NCBI RefSeq assembly: GCF_000524195.1
Contig: NW_020170412.1
Location: 376,167-440,166, forward strand
Reading direction: 5' to 3'
DNA from: Echinococcus granulosus
Lineage: Eukaryota > Platyhelminthes > Cestoda > Cyclophyllidea > Taeniidae
DNA: 64,000 nt
The notes beneath the pieces were generated by a model that worked only from the letters and a program-made list of their open reading frames with translations, made no database searches and was not told where the DNA came from. This document shows positions 25,491 to 36,948 of the stretch, in pieces (the first letter of the stretch is position 1; every line of letters starts with the position of its first letter). The translations under genes and the position numbers were made by a program.

Positions 25491-25494
25491 TCAC

Positions 25495-25665
25495 TTGGAG
25501 AAAGAAATATAGGGCCCCAAAACTTCCCTGAAGACGAACGAAGGCATGATACTTGTACAGAGCATGTATTGTCGATCTAAGGAAGAGTTTGGCCTCTTGG
25601 CGGAGGTACAACGGCAGAGCCTCTACTAGGCCATTTACCAAAACCGAGAGTTAAACAAGCTATTA
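25495..25665 (+). mobile_element. LTR-like repeat copy
   Basis: It shares the lead-in CCCTGAAGACGAACGAAGGC with the 32.5-kb element (CCCTGAAGACAAACAAATAC), then CAGAGCATGTATTGTCGATC, GAGGTACAACGGCAGAGCCT and AAAACCGAGAGTTAAACAAG. No internal region was seen on either side. Confidence 0.6.
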
Positions 25666-25669
25666 AAGT

Positions 25670-28600
25670 ATTGCAAAAATGCCATTTTGTCATGAAAACT
25701 AGCTTGAAGCTCACATTTCATAATAATCTTTTGATTTTAATTGTGAAAAGGCTTTGAAATGCAAAAGAAAAATAAATTAAAGGGGTATAGATTTTGAAAG
25801 GGCTGGAAATGAGCCCTTCACCTGTCAACTGGCCTGTCAATTTTCATTTCCCTCCCCCAATAATCATGAAGAATGTCATAAAATAGATCCTCTCTATCAG
25901 GAAAAAATACGAAAAGAATGCTTTGCCTATTTTTTTAAAATTATTCCTTTAAATAAGGCAAAATAATGTTTGACTGCTGGGTCGTGGTCATGCCTCCGAT
26001 TCACCTTCAGGTATCAGTAACCCCCATTTGGCACAAGGATTTGTTGGTGAAACATCCAACTTCAAAATTGGTCTAGTAAAAACATTTTATTTGAACCTTT
26101 TCTGCTCCTTCTTGATCTAGCCTCCAAGGCGGGGGCTTTGTACCTCTTCTGCCCTTCCGTAGTATACTAGAAGGAATGCACCGCACTGCATCGCATTACC
26201 ACGATGGTCTTCCATTGTGCTTCCATTTGAGGCGTTATTAGTAAAACACAAATCATGCGAAAGAAATGGGAAAAAGGTTCCTTACGATCCCTCTTTTCTT
26301 TTTATTTGCCTTGGTTTGCGGTGTGTCCGGCTCATTCATTTCAGGACATCAACCCGTGTCTGGTCTAGTAAGTCAGTGCAAGTGAGTCTTGGAGCTACCT
26401 TCCACCAAAATAATGAAGCGTAAATTATTAACTTCATCTCTCTAAAAGGAATACATTTATTTCTTTTTGACGTATCCTCAGTTTTACGATACCCATTCCG
26501 TTTTCTCCCTAAGTTTGTTAACTCCTCTTTATACTCCTGCTATTTTTCTTTCGAACAAACGAAATTTCCTCTTTTACTCCTCACTTCTTGCAAGTGTGGG
26601 AATGAAAAAAGAATAAAGCCCCTTTGCTCTTGTTTTTAATATGCATTCAAGTGGAACGAGAGAGAGAATAGAATTATTGCGTTTCGCTGCCGTGAAGCGG
26701 TACAGTGCTTCTGACCACCCCTAACAAACATGGTAGGTTAATGATGTTCTGAAAAATTGTAGAGGAAAAATTTTCATCCAGGCTACAATGCTGGAACTTC
26801 ACGTACTTACTGACTTTAAAAGGGCTATTCTACCGCTTGCTTGGGCGGATCATTCAGTCGCTTGATAGACTTTTGTCCACGTCACAATGGCTGTGTGGGT
26901 AAACGAATCATCCTCATCGACAGTCCAAGTTTAAGGGCACTTCGAATAGTCCACGAAAGTGTGCATCTAAATGCTGGTGGGCGGTGATGTACAGCTTGAT
27001 TCACCCTTACTGATGTTTTCCCATGTAGGCACGATCCAGAAGCTCTTCCAAAACTCTTAAATCAATCTTGGGAAGGCAATGCTTCGGAAAAATCTCTTTT
27101 ATGAATCATTCATAAAAGCGACTAGTTATAGGTTGTTTAACGTTTTAAAAACCATGATTTATTTATAAGATTGTACGACTATAAACCTTCCTTTCTGATG
27201 TAGGTATATCAGGCTCTACAAGCCAAGGTTTAATGGGAGATCGGGATTGGGAGTTCAATTTTTGCACTCATTTGTCTAAGTGGATCCAAAAATTAGTAAC
27301 TTTAAAAACAAAATAATCACAAGCTAACTACTTGGTGATTTCGACTTACTGCCCATGAACTTTCCCAGAGTTTTGCAGGTGAATTTAAGTTCTTTAAAGG
27401 TCGGTGTTTGACTGCTTCAGTGCCGCGACTTTTTACTGTTTAATTCGTCATAAAAACATCAGCACTAAACTCTTTTGCGCTTGAATTGTTTGAGAGACTG
27501 CGTACGTAGAGGTAAGAACCAAAGCCACCAAAAAAAACTGGCAAGGGCATTCGTTCGAAATCTCGTAGCAGAGTACTTTAGCTAAGGCCTAAAATAGCTT
27601 CTATCCCAAACAGTGACTTGAACTCTTGTGCCATGCTCAATGTTCATAGGTATTTTTACTAAATACGGCCGATTAAAAGCAGTCCTGTGCATATTGACAA
27701 TATTTTAGCACTCATTAATTATTTACTTTAACACAGCTTTTCCTTGCTTCCACATGAGAAGTTCGGTTTTTAATCAAATGCCTTGGAATATAGTTTGTTG
27801 GTTCCAAACGCCATCGAGACGCTAGACTCACACAATTCTAGTAACCAGCAATCTAATACATGTTATTTTCCAGAATCTTCCCAAAATTTAAAAAGTTTTA
27901 CCCGAAGTTTAAAAATGATAAACAGCGGCCATTTTGAACCAAGTTTCAGTAGACTCGAAGCAAAGAGCATGAGATAATGTTTGCCTATTATCGCGATGTT
28001 TACTTGGCTAATTAAGTTTTTAGGTTAATTTTTGATTGCTTGCAAATTTTCTTGGTGTGTAGCATGGTACACTTAAACAAATGTCCTTTAAATAATAAAT
28101 TTTTCATTATTATTAGAGTAGAAAATTGCCGGAGCCTGAACAAGCACAAACAAGTTTAATAGATAATTTTGTTATAGTTTACTAGACGATTCCTTAAAAA
28201 ACAACCCAACACAGAAGCAAAGCCCGGTTTGCACAAGAATAGCGATCACCTCCGGTCAATTCACTGTCACCGGGTGCGTTTTGCTATCCTCCCTTTCGCT
28301 CTATTTTGAGAGAGTCGTGTTGAATACAACCAGACCTGAACTTTCCCTGCACTCGTGTGTGACTTACAAGGAAACTCTCACATTGTAGATGAAAATTTTC
28401 AGAGCCATGAACGTTAGCGGACCCCCTTACTTTGGTCAGTCAGCCCCGCTGAAAGATCCTATTAAAGAAAATCCAAATTACCAAATTTTACCACATTACA
28501 TAAACTTGTTGCGGGTAGTTACACTGACTGATTTTTACAAAAGCAGCATATGCTTATGTACTAATTACCAAAGAATTTCCAAAAGTGTGTAGCGAGTTAA

Positions 28601-29280
28601 AAGCGCACCTATTTTGTTAACTTAAAAGTAGTTGTTTAAACACAATTAATGACAAATTTATAGTCATACCTCAGTAGTCACCATTTTCCAGCAGAAAAAG
28701 GAAAGAAAAATTGAAATTTTGAAGAAGTGAATTTATATTTCCCTTATAAAACATAAATTTTAATGTATGAAATCTGACACCAAAGACCATTCACCTACCA
28801 CATAAATAAATGCAATTGCTTACCTTGCTATGGGTGATCTATCACTATGAAGGCATTTTTAAAAGCCTGCTTTGTAGCATAAATTTGCAAAATTAGACTA
28901 GGGTCTGAATTAGTGAAATTGTACTGTCTTTCAAGGTAGAGCCGCGATGAATGACTAAAGGTTACCGGTATAAATGAATGGTTTTTACAAGTATATTGAG
29001 AGACTGTAATGTAATTTGGAATTTACGATCTCCTCAGTGAGCACATCACATTTCTAAAATTAAAGCCTTCTAATTTCGTATTTAAAAAAAGACTGCAAAT
29101 TTCTCGCTTTGCACACTTACTGTTAGATGAAACGCAGGGCAATGGGTATTTTTGTCGGCTATTTCCTGCGTTTCACCCATCGAAGCATTTTTACCCACAT
29201 AACGACTCTTCTGCTAGATCTGACCTCCTCCTCCTTCTCCTCTCCAATAATATTTGTTACATTGTAGCGCCTCTAGCTCT
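25670..29280. other. AT-rich non-coding stretch
   Basis: No gene was identified. A 67-residue open frame at 28389-28592 (+) begins MKIFRAMNVSGPPYFGQSAP, directly after a TTGTAG acceptor-like sequence. I could not connect it to anything. Confidence 0.4.
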
Positions 29281-29284
29281 CCAC

Positions 29285-29575
29285 GAGGTCTTAAAGAGTC
29301 ATAATATCAAAAAAGAATATGCATAATGACGCGCAGAGGGGCTGAGGGGCTACTGGCATGGCTTGGAGGATATGCCATCCAACAGAAGTACAATCACAGA
29401 GCCTTGAGTGTCCGCGTAACAAAAACGCAGCCTTCAACAAATAGCCAAGGTATTTTACAGACCCTCTCCTCTTTGGAGCGTTTTTTTTTAGCGCTTTCCT
29501 TAGAAAACCTCCTGCGTCGACTCAGCTCTTCTGTACATCAGGAAATTGTCTTGCGTCATACTCCCACTATTTCTT
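29285..29575 (+). mobile_element. Terminal-repeat element, 5' portion
   Basis: The terminal repeat (GAGTCATAATATC, then GGGGCTACTGGCATGGCTTG, AGAAGTACAATCACAGAGCC, GAGTGTCCGCGTAAC) runs into an internal segment with AAACCTCCTGCGTCGACT, matched by AAACCTCCTACGTCAACC at 41475. The 3' half is not evident, so it is probably truncated. Confidence 0.6.
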
Positions 29576-29579
29576 TCAA

Positions 29580-32450
29580 CTTTAGAAAAGAATTGAAGAG
29601 ATACAGCACGTCCATTCTCGGCGAAGGCGATTGTACGTATCTTCCCCTCTCCGTGCACAAAATTTAGTGAACCGTAAGGAGTTTTCCCGACACAAAGTTC
29701 ATCCCTGATATTTGTTAATTACACCAGTGTCAATGTTATGACAAGTTCCTTGACGGATAAAGTTAGACAGAGTTGATGTTGCCAACCGCAGGCATTTCGA
29801 CGTTAGGTATGATCCAATTTCCATACCGAGGCAAGGCAGCAACACCACTCCACCAACAGATGTGTTGGACAAGGCCGGGACAAATTATTAACCTAAGAGA
29901 AATTAAAAACAGAGGAGTCGTGAAGGCAAGATACAATTACAGGCATGCAAAGTGAGGATTGGGGGAATAATTATAGCCCTTGAGCCCATTGTCTCCCTGA
30001 AAACAGGTACTGTTTTGCCAAAGTGGTTAGACTGCAAGGGTAACTTTTCAAGTATGCATGCGCCCTCTCTCTTCAACGCTAATAAGGTTCCGTGGAGCAA
30101 CAAAAACATGGGCATTCTTGTGCCAGGGCAATTTTTGCCTTCCTTCCTCTGGCAAACAAGAATTTGGTCTATCCCATTAACCTAGAAGTTTGAATAGTTT
30201 GAATTGTATCAAGTGACAAGGCTACTTCTGTCAAACGGCAAGGCACCTTGTTGAGGACTGTCCAAGATTAGTAAGGCATTTTTTTATTTACCACCTATAA
30301 ATGTTCCAAACCAGATCATGTTATAAGAATTGCTGGAAGAATTTGCAAGAGCTGAGGGAAAAAAAACGCTTCTGGAGAGTGCCACCTGTGCAGTCTTCGC
30401 TCCGGGTCTCCCACCCCACTTATTCCAACCACCAATCCACGTAGAGGAAAGTTTTCCAGCACGACTAGACCACCCAAAAGCAGCATAGACTTCGCTTAAA
30501 TTCTAGTGCTTCTTGATTGTATCTGGTACACTGTCGGAACTCTAAAAATCTCGGTCTAACTTGTTGGAACGCTCCTCTAGGTCGATGTACTGCTCGGTAC
30601 CAATTGAGAGGGGAAGGATGTCCCGGTGCTTGACGTGATCATTATCCTAGTGATCTAGGAATCACCTTAATCGCAAGCATCACTGGTGTACAGACTTGTG
30701 GCCGTATTTGGGAAGGCTTTACCACCTGATTACCTCACAACGGCTGTGTGTCCTACCATCATACTGGGCTTAAAATCGCCTGCAGGTATCAGCAGGCAAG
30801 ACATCTCATCACTGCACGCCATTCTGTGAACTCCTACCCATTGCAGTCTACCATCTGGTTGAGCGAAGCGTGAGAAGGGATGCCATTGACGTGTTAAGCT
30901 TCCTCAGCTCTCCTATCCTAGTTACATTACTGGAGACTGATTATGTTATTTTGCTCGTAGATAGCGGTAGATGGTTCCCTACCACCAAAAAGGGAGGATC
31001 TTTCTAGACCCGATGCGCCAGCTATCACTAAGTGAACCGACACCAGGATCACGCTTTCAAAATCACTTTAGGAGAGTTCGTTCTACGACTGTTTCCTCTC
31101 CAAGTGCCCTGCAAAATACTGGACGAGAAGCTTTGTAAGACAGATAAGGTGAAATAGCATTTGTCCGGTTTAACAAGCAGTTTATGGGACGGGAGTTAAA
31201 GGCAAGAGGAAAGAAGTAGAGAGAACAAAGAAGAGTGCCAATGATAGACGGTTGGATGTCCCTACCAGTTACAGCGCACACGGGCGAAAATCCCACGAAC
31301 TCTTTTGGGCTACCTGCCAAAAAGTACACTTAATTACAGCCTTGCGTGAGTGGCCGACTAGTCGAACGCGCATGCGGCCAAGCCTTAGCGCCTAAATCTG
31401 ATAACTTACTTACTCAAGCAGCGAAAATAAAATCCCACCTTATCCCTCCACACCCACCTGCTTAATCAGCCAAATCCTATCCAGAGGCCGCCAGAAAAAA
31501 ATGTGCTATTTAAGTCTTCTCAACTGACTTGTGGGGCAAATTGCGACTCGGATGATGGAGACAGTCTTTTGATTGCATTTTTGGAGGACTAAACTCGACT
31601 CCTCGTGCGGAGCTCAACTTTTTTAATTGACGGCGTTGCACCAAGCCAAAAACAACCAACACAAAGCGTGGTGGCTAAATTTCCCACCTATCGCGCGGGG
31701 TTAAAATCTCGCATCAGGCAAAGAAAAAAAATCAGTCTGTTAGATGAGATGTTTTTGTGGGGTAAAAAAAACAACGAATAGCTTCACGTATGGGTGCGCA
31801 AGTCTAGCTCCGAAACTGGCGCGGCATCAGTGAGGCTTAGCACCGACGCGAACAGGCAACACCCTGCCCACGGTCAAGTGCATTTCCTGTCCATTGGGCA
31901 CACTTTTGGTTTCCCCTTTTTCATGCAGTTAACTAACTACCGGTTTTGTGTTTCATAAAGGCATTCCAAAACGCACATAAATGTCTGTTGAACCGACAGC
32001 AGTTTGTGTTTTGCGCCCTTGCAGGCCAGAGGCTTCCACGCCTGTGAGGTAGCCATTACAGTCAGTAAACACTAGACTCGGAATGATGAAAAACACTCTC
32101 AAATAAAATTTCACCTCTGTCAGTTTAAATGCGGTCCTTTTTTGTGCACAATGGAATAAGCTCTCGCCGGCTGCTGTGAACTATGCGGTGATAAATTTCA
32201 GACACAGACTGGAGACGTTTGAAGCATTAACCATATCACCGTTTGAAAGCTGTCTTTAATATAAGGATACGCAGAATATTTAAGGAGTGGCTAAAGTTTA
32301 TGGATTTAATCCACACACTTTTTCTGCAAACAACTTAAATTTACATCTGGTTTTAAAAGACTATAAGTAATATACTACTTATAAGATCTCATGCTAGTTT
32401 TGTTTTGAAGAAAGTTAGGAATACGTAATAATATATTTGCAAAAAAAAAA
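29580..32450. other. Non-coding stretch
   Basis: No gene, RNA or repeat could be assigned. Open frames such as 31063-31329 (-) lack support. Confidence 0.4.
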
Positions 32451-32454
32451 TGTG

Positions 32455-33530
32455 TAGCCCCCTAAAACGTCCCTGAAGACAAACAAATACATAATACGGG
32501 GTCAAAATATACATTTCTGACCTATTAAAGTGGCTGAAGAGGCTACTGGCTTGGCCTGGAAGTCAGGCCGCCTGGAGAAAGTACAATCGCGGAGCCCTTA
32601 GGTGTCAAAAAAGGAATTAAACAAACAAGCAGACTATTCCATAGCCTCCTAGCCCTATCAGTGCTAGACTGAGCTCCCCTCTTAATCAATTTTTTTGCGT
32701 TAGCCTTCATAACACAGTAAGAAAGACAGTATCTAACAGTCATCAAAATTGCGTGCAAATGTGATGATATTGAGCTGCAATATTCCTGACCTCTCTTGAC
32801 AGTTCCACTGAGTCAGAGGTTTTGCTTGTTTTAGAAACTACGTTAAGGAAAGAAAGAATGTGGTTGTCATCACGTATCGCCATCGCTAGATGTAAGCACA
32901 CTGACCCAAAAGCAGAGTTATTTAATGAGGGACAGTGTTTAAAATTGTTTTGTGGCGATCCTGTTATTGCACCTGTTTGCGTTTCGGTATTGCCCAGTCA
33001 TATCTACCTGGGTTCTATCCAGCCAACAGAGAGGTGGAGGAGGTTTCCAGTGTTCACGTAATTGTCATCTCCATACGGATACCATAGACAGCTCCGTGAC
33101 GAACCTCTCCAGATGGATCATGGCCACAGATAGTGTCCTTAAGGTGATATTAGCATTCTTGCAGAACACAGGTTTAAGTAAGCTGCCAAAGATTGACATC
33201 ATTTTTAACTTCTCTGTCGGTGGTCGGCACGGATTTGTCTAACCGCAGACTATGCCCTTCTTCCGTCACGATGAGGTTTAGCATTCAGTAATGGAAACGA
33301 AGGCGGTTGCCCTTTAAGATGGACGCCGCTTTCCGCTGTTACCAACGTATCGCCCCGAGTCTTCCCTATAATCGGAAGATGTAATAATACTGGAACAGAA
33401 ATTGCCTTGCCGATGTACAATGGAAGTGAGTGGGAGGCCACTGGCGTGGTCCAGAGTACGTCTCGTCCAACAGCAGTACAATCAAGGAGCCTTGACCGCG
33501 CTTGAATCCAAAATGAAGAGCAACAAAGCA
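32455..33530 (+). mobile_element. Near-complete non-autonomous terminal-repeat element (TRIM-like), copy A
   Basis: Two diverged direct repeats, about 32460-32660 and 33330-33520, flank an internal region of roughly 700 bases. Matching landmarks are CATAATACGGGGTC versus AATAATACTGGAAC, and AGTACAATCGCGGAGCC versus AGTACAATCAAGGAGCC. The internal region carries CAGAGAGGTGGAGGAGG at about 33022-33040, and is shared in order and spacing with copies at 11.3, 41.3 and 44.8 kb. It contains no gag/pol coding capacity. Terminal direct repeats, about 1.05 kb total and no ORF fit a terminal-repeat retrotransposon in miniature. LTR edges, primer-binding site and target duplication were not resolved. 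Confidence 0.72.
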
Positions 33531-33534
33531 AAAA

Positions 33535-36500
33535 ATGGTGATATGTCGACTTTGAAAACTTGAATTAATCCCACTCTTCGGAGTCTAAGATTATGGAAAA
33601 CATTCCCGGCGGATCATCATTATAGACAGGCGCAGCCTACGCTCATGGTGAGTCAACAAGTGTCGTGTAAATATTTTTCCCACAAGTCCTTTTTAACTTC
33701 TACCTTTAAATTTTAAGAGAGCACCGCTCTTTCAAACCAAAAAGGAAGTTATATTTCTTAAGAGTGGGGAGTCAGCAAGACAAAGTCATTTGCATTTTTT
33801 ATGGAAGATGAGATGTTGTGACTTGCCAATAATTTATACTCATGAAAGTGGAAGTGGAGTCAAAGGCCTGAACAACGCAGTGGTTTTGATAACGGCGGCA
33901 AAAGTGTTTTTGTGGTTTGGGTTTTGGTGGGGAAGTCAAGCACGTGACGAAACAGCTGCACGCTCGATGTCGGTGGACTGGCGCGCGCCGTTCTCTCCGC
34001 CTTACCCGCCCACCCGCCAATGTCCCTGGCCCAACTCCAACCTCCAGCAGAACAGTTTTTTTGCCCATGAGTTAAAAATGTCTGTCCAAGTTAGTACACG
34101 AATTGAGGATACAGATACTACTTCTAAAATTCGTTTTGTTCTTTGGAACTTACAAGTGAGGATTTTCGCCCGTTGTGTCAACTGTGCTTTAATTCGGAGG
34201 AGACTCGGTGGGCGGTTGGCCTGCGTAGCACAGGTGCATACGCTCATTCAAAGAGGATTTTTTAAAATAGAGTAGGAAGAAAGTGGAGCCCTGGGTGTGG
34301 ATCTTGGCTCAAATGGGATGGGGCGGGAATTCTGATTAGTTATTCCTCCCACCATATTACCGTGGAAACAATTCACCGGTAAGTCGTCGCGAAGAGGCAT
34401 ACATTTTCTACTTTCCCTGATCCATCAGCCTTCTGATGCTGTGTGATTAAGATTTTTTAATGAAAGGGAAGAGGCTTTCTAATAGTTCCTCTTAGCTACC
34501 TTCAATCAGTCGCTGTACTAGTACAGCGTTGGAATCGAACGTGGAAAGTCGAATCCACTAAAGACTTCTCAAAGATTGGATGAAAGAGAGTTCCGTCTAT
34601 TATGTCTTCCAGATAGCAAGACCGCCGATTGTCTTGAGGGTCCAGACAAACCTGTCGGATCACCGCTGACCTTAAGGATATCTTACTCATGACTGACTGT
34701 GCCACGGTGCTGAAGCCTCGGTACATCCAGAAATCTGAATAAATTTCTGTGAATAATGATAATACAACACTTTGAGACTAAACTTTATTCCAGCTTAAGC
34801 AGCCACTGGAGTTTCCTTAAAGCAAGTACTCACCTTAGACCTGAACAACTGCCCATAAAAGGGACCATTTGACTGTTAGACATCACAATTTAAATCAGCA
34901 TCTTGAGGAGAGTTGCTGTTCTACTGCTTCTTCTGGCATCGGAGGCTCAAAATATTCACCCTAGCTTATCATTCATCCTCATCATCCTCGTTCCATAGCC
35001 GCTGGCATGCCTGTCAATTATTAATATGTTCTGATAAGTGGAAAAATCCTTTTAGTAAGGGTCTCAAACACTAAAAACTGAAGTGTTTTGCATTAAAAGA
35101 TAAGTGGTGCTAGAATTTGGTTTGAAGTATCTCAAATGTGGCAACAAATGTGTTGGCGCCGTCCTCGCCGAAGTGGGTGGGAGGTTATGGAGATGTGCCG
35201 CCAAGAAAGGAATGTGCAACTAGCCTCCCTTGATGTTGTAAAATTACCATCAAAACAAGTGCGCGAGCGGCAAATAAGTATTTGTCCGTATCCAGCAAAT
35301 ACGAGGGGTAGAATGATTGCTGTGTAGGCGGCACACTCTCCTGTCCACCTCCGTTCAGCTACGATATTGCCCGGGCGATTTATTCATCTGACATCAGGTT
35401 AGTGCAGTTCCCCATAACCTACACTTTATCGTTGAGCTTAGCAACTTTCTAGTACCTTATAAAGAAGTTTATTAATGCACATTAGTACTCCTGGACACGG
35501 GCGTTCGCAGTGTTTTTCTGCGCAGGTCGCAGAGCTGCCTCCGCATAATGCATCCATTAGACTCCGGGTAAAACGAAGTTCGCCTTTTTTGAAGGACTAA
35601 CTGATTATTGTGTTTCCTTGAGACAAAAACAAAATCTTGGGGTAAAGTAGTGTGCCCCATGGTAATGTATCATACTGTTGCATGTTATTAAGTTAGACTG
35701 AAAACCGAGAAAAGACGATTGAGGGACTGGGACTAAGCCATCCTCTTGATAGGCGATTTACAAACACTAAGCTTGGAATACTTATGTTTTATGCGAAAAG
35801 CTTGTAATACTTGTATGAATTAATTAAAAATCGGAAGTCGACCTACTTTAACAAGTTTATTACTGACGTCACACATATGTGACGGATTCAACTTATCACT
35901 TGAGCTCGAGACTACAAATGCGCAACGCACTTTCCCCACCAGCTTTTGATGAGATAGATTCAGAGTTCTTCAGTTTTAAGGTAATCATTGACGAGTTACC
36001 AACGAATTGATCTAAAAGTTACCAACATATGGCATCATATTACAAAAATAAAACATCCTGATTAGGTCAACCTCCCCCTGAGACCCTGGTTCCAGCCATT
36101 TTGTATATTGCAAAGCCTTCCAGACTCTGTTAAAATAAATTGCATTTATTCCAAATTCCTGTTTTCTACTAAAAATTATGGTAAGCTCTGGCGACCAATC
36201 AAAAAGAAGAGCAATCTTTCTGTCCATCCATTCACAGAGAGTGCGTATACCACTTTGGAGAGGTCGAACATATGACCGTGTCGTTGTTGTAATGCGCTAA
36301 TTGTGTGCTTAACCCTCGGTTTTTGTAATCAGCCGCTTGAGAGCTTCGTCAGCTCAGCCTTTGGATCATCCCAGTAGGCTCAAAGCCTCTTTGTAGTTTA
36401 AAAATATTTATTCCGCCCAAGTATAATGTCTCCTGTTGTCCTTAAGGAAGTCTCGCGCCACAACATCCATTGCATAAGTCCATTGTGGTCGCAACTTGTT

Positions 36501-36940
36501 TGTCACCAGCGTCACTAACGTGCTTTGTCTCTGCCAGTTTATAATACATAACTGGATTGAGCTTAGGTCAGCAAAATGGATAAGAAACATTTCTAGGCTG
36601 AAGACAATTAGTTCTTATGGTTTTACAATAGCCTGCGTCCTTAATGAATGCACCTCTTATGGGCGGTGACGATTCTTTTTTCCTCGGATATAGAAAAGAA
36701 GGCGTTTTTTTTTGATAAGGTAAGCAGGAACAATTACCAAGAGCGGCAGCCCTAAAATGGCTGCCTTTTGAAGCGGAAGGTGCCTTGTTGTACACAAAAT
36801 TAACATTGGCATTCCAATAGAGTGAAGTCGTATTATAGTTGCAACGTTTTTCTCCACTCCTTCATCTTTTATTTTATCCGGCCTGCGCACTACCACCTAC
36901 TTGGTGTGAAAAAGATACTCCTTCTAAAGCTTACTACAAT
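33535..36940. other. Non-coding stretch with a CpG-rich patch
   Basis: The patch at about 33940-34050 contains CACGTGAC, GCGCGCGCC and, on the minus strand, GGGCGGG. It resembles a promoter but has no assigned gene. The 161-codon open frame across it (33790-34275, +) shows no domain and is probably chance. A GTCAC...GTGAC palindrome next to TGACGTCA lies at 35864-35883. Confidence 0.4.
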
Positions 36941-36948
36941 ATAAGACA

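Noticed and set aside
33790..34275. Longest simple open frame, 161 codons (+)
   Set aside because: No domain, no splice logic, composition shifts midway across a CpG-rich patch, and the minus strand is equally open. Probably chance.
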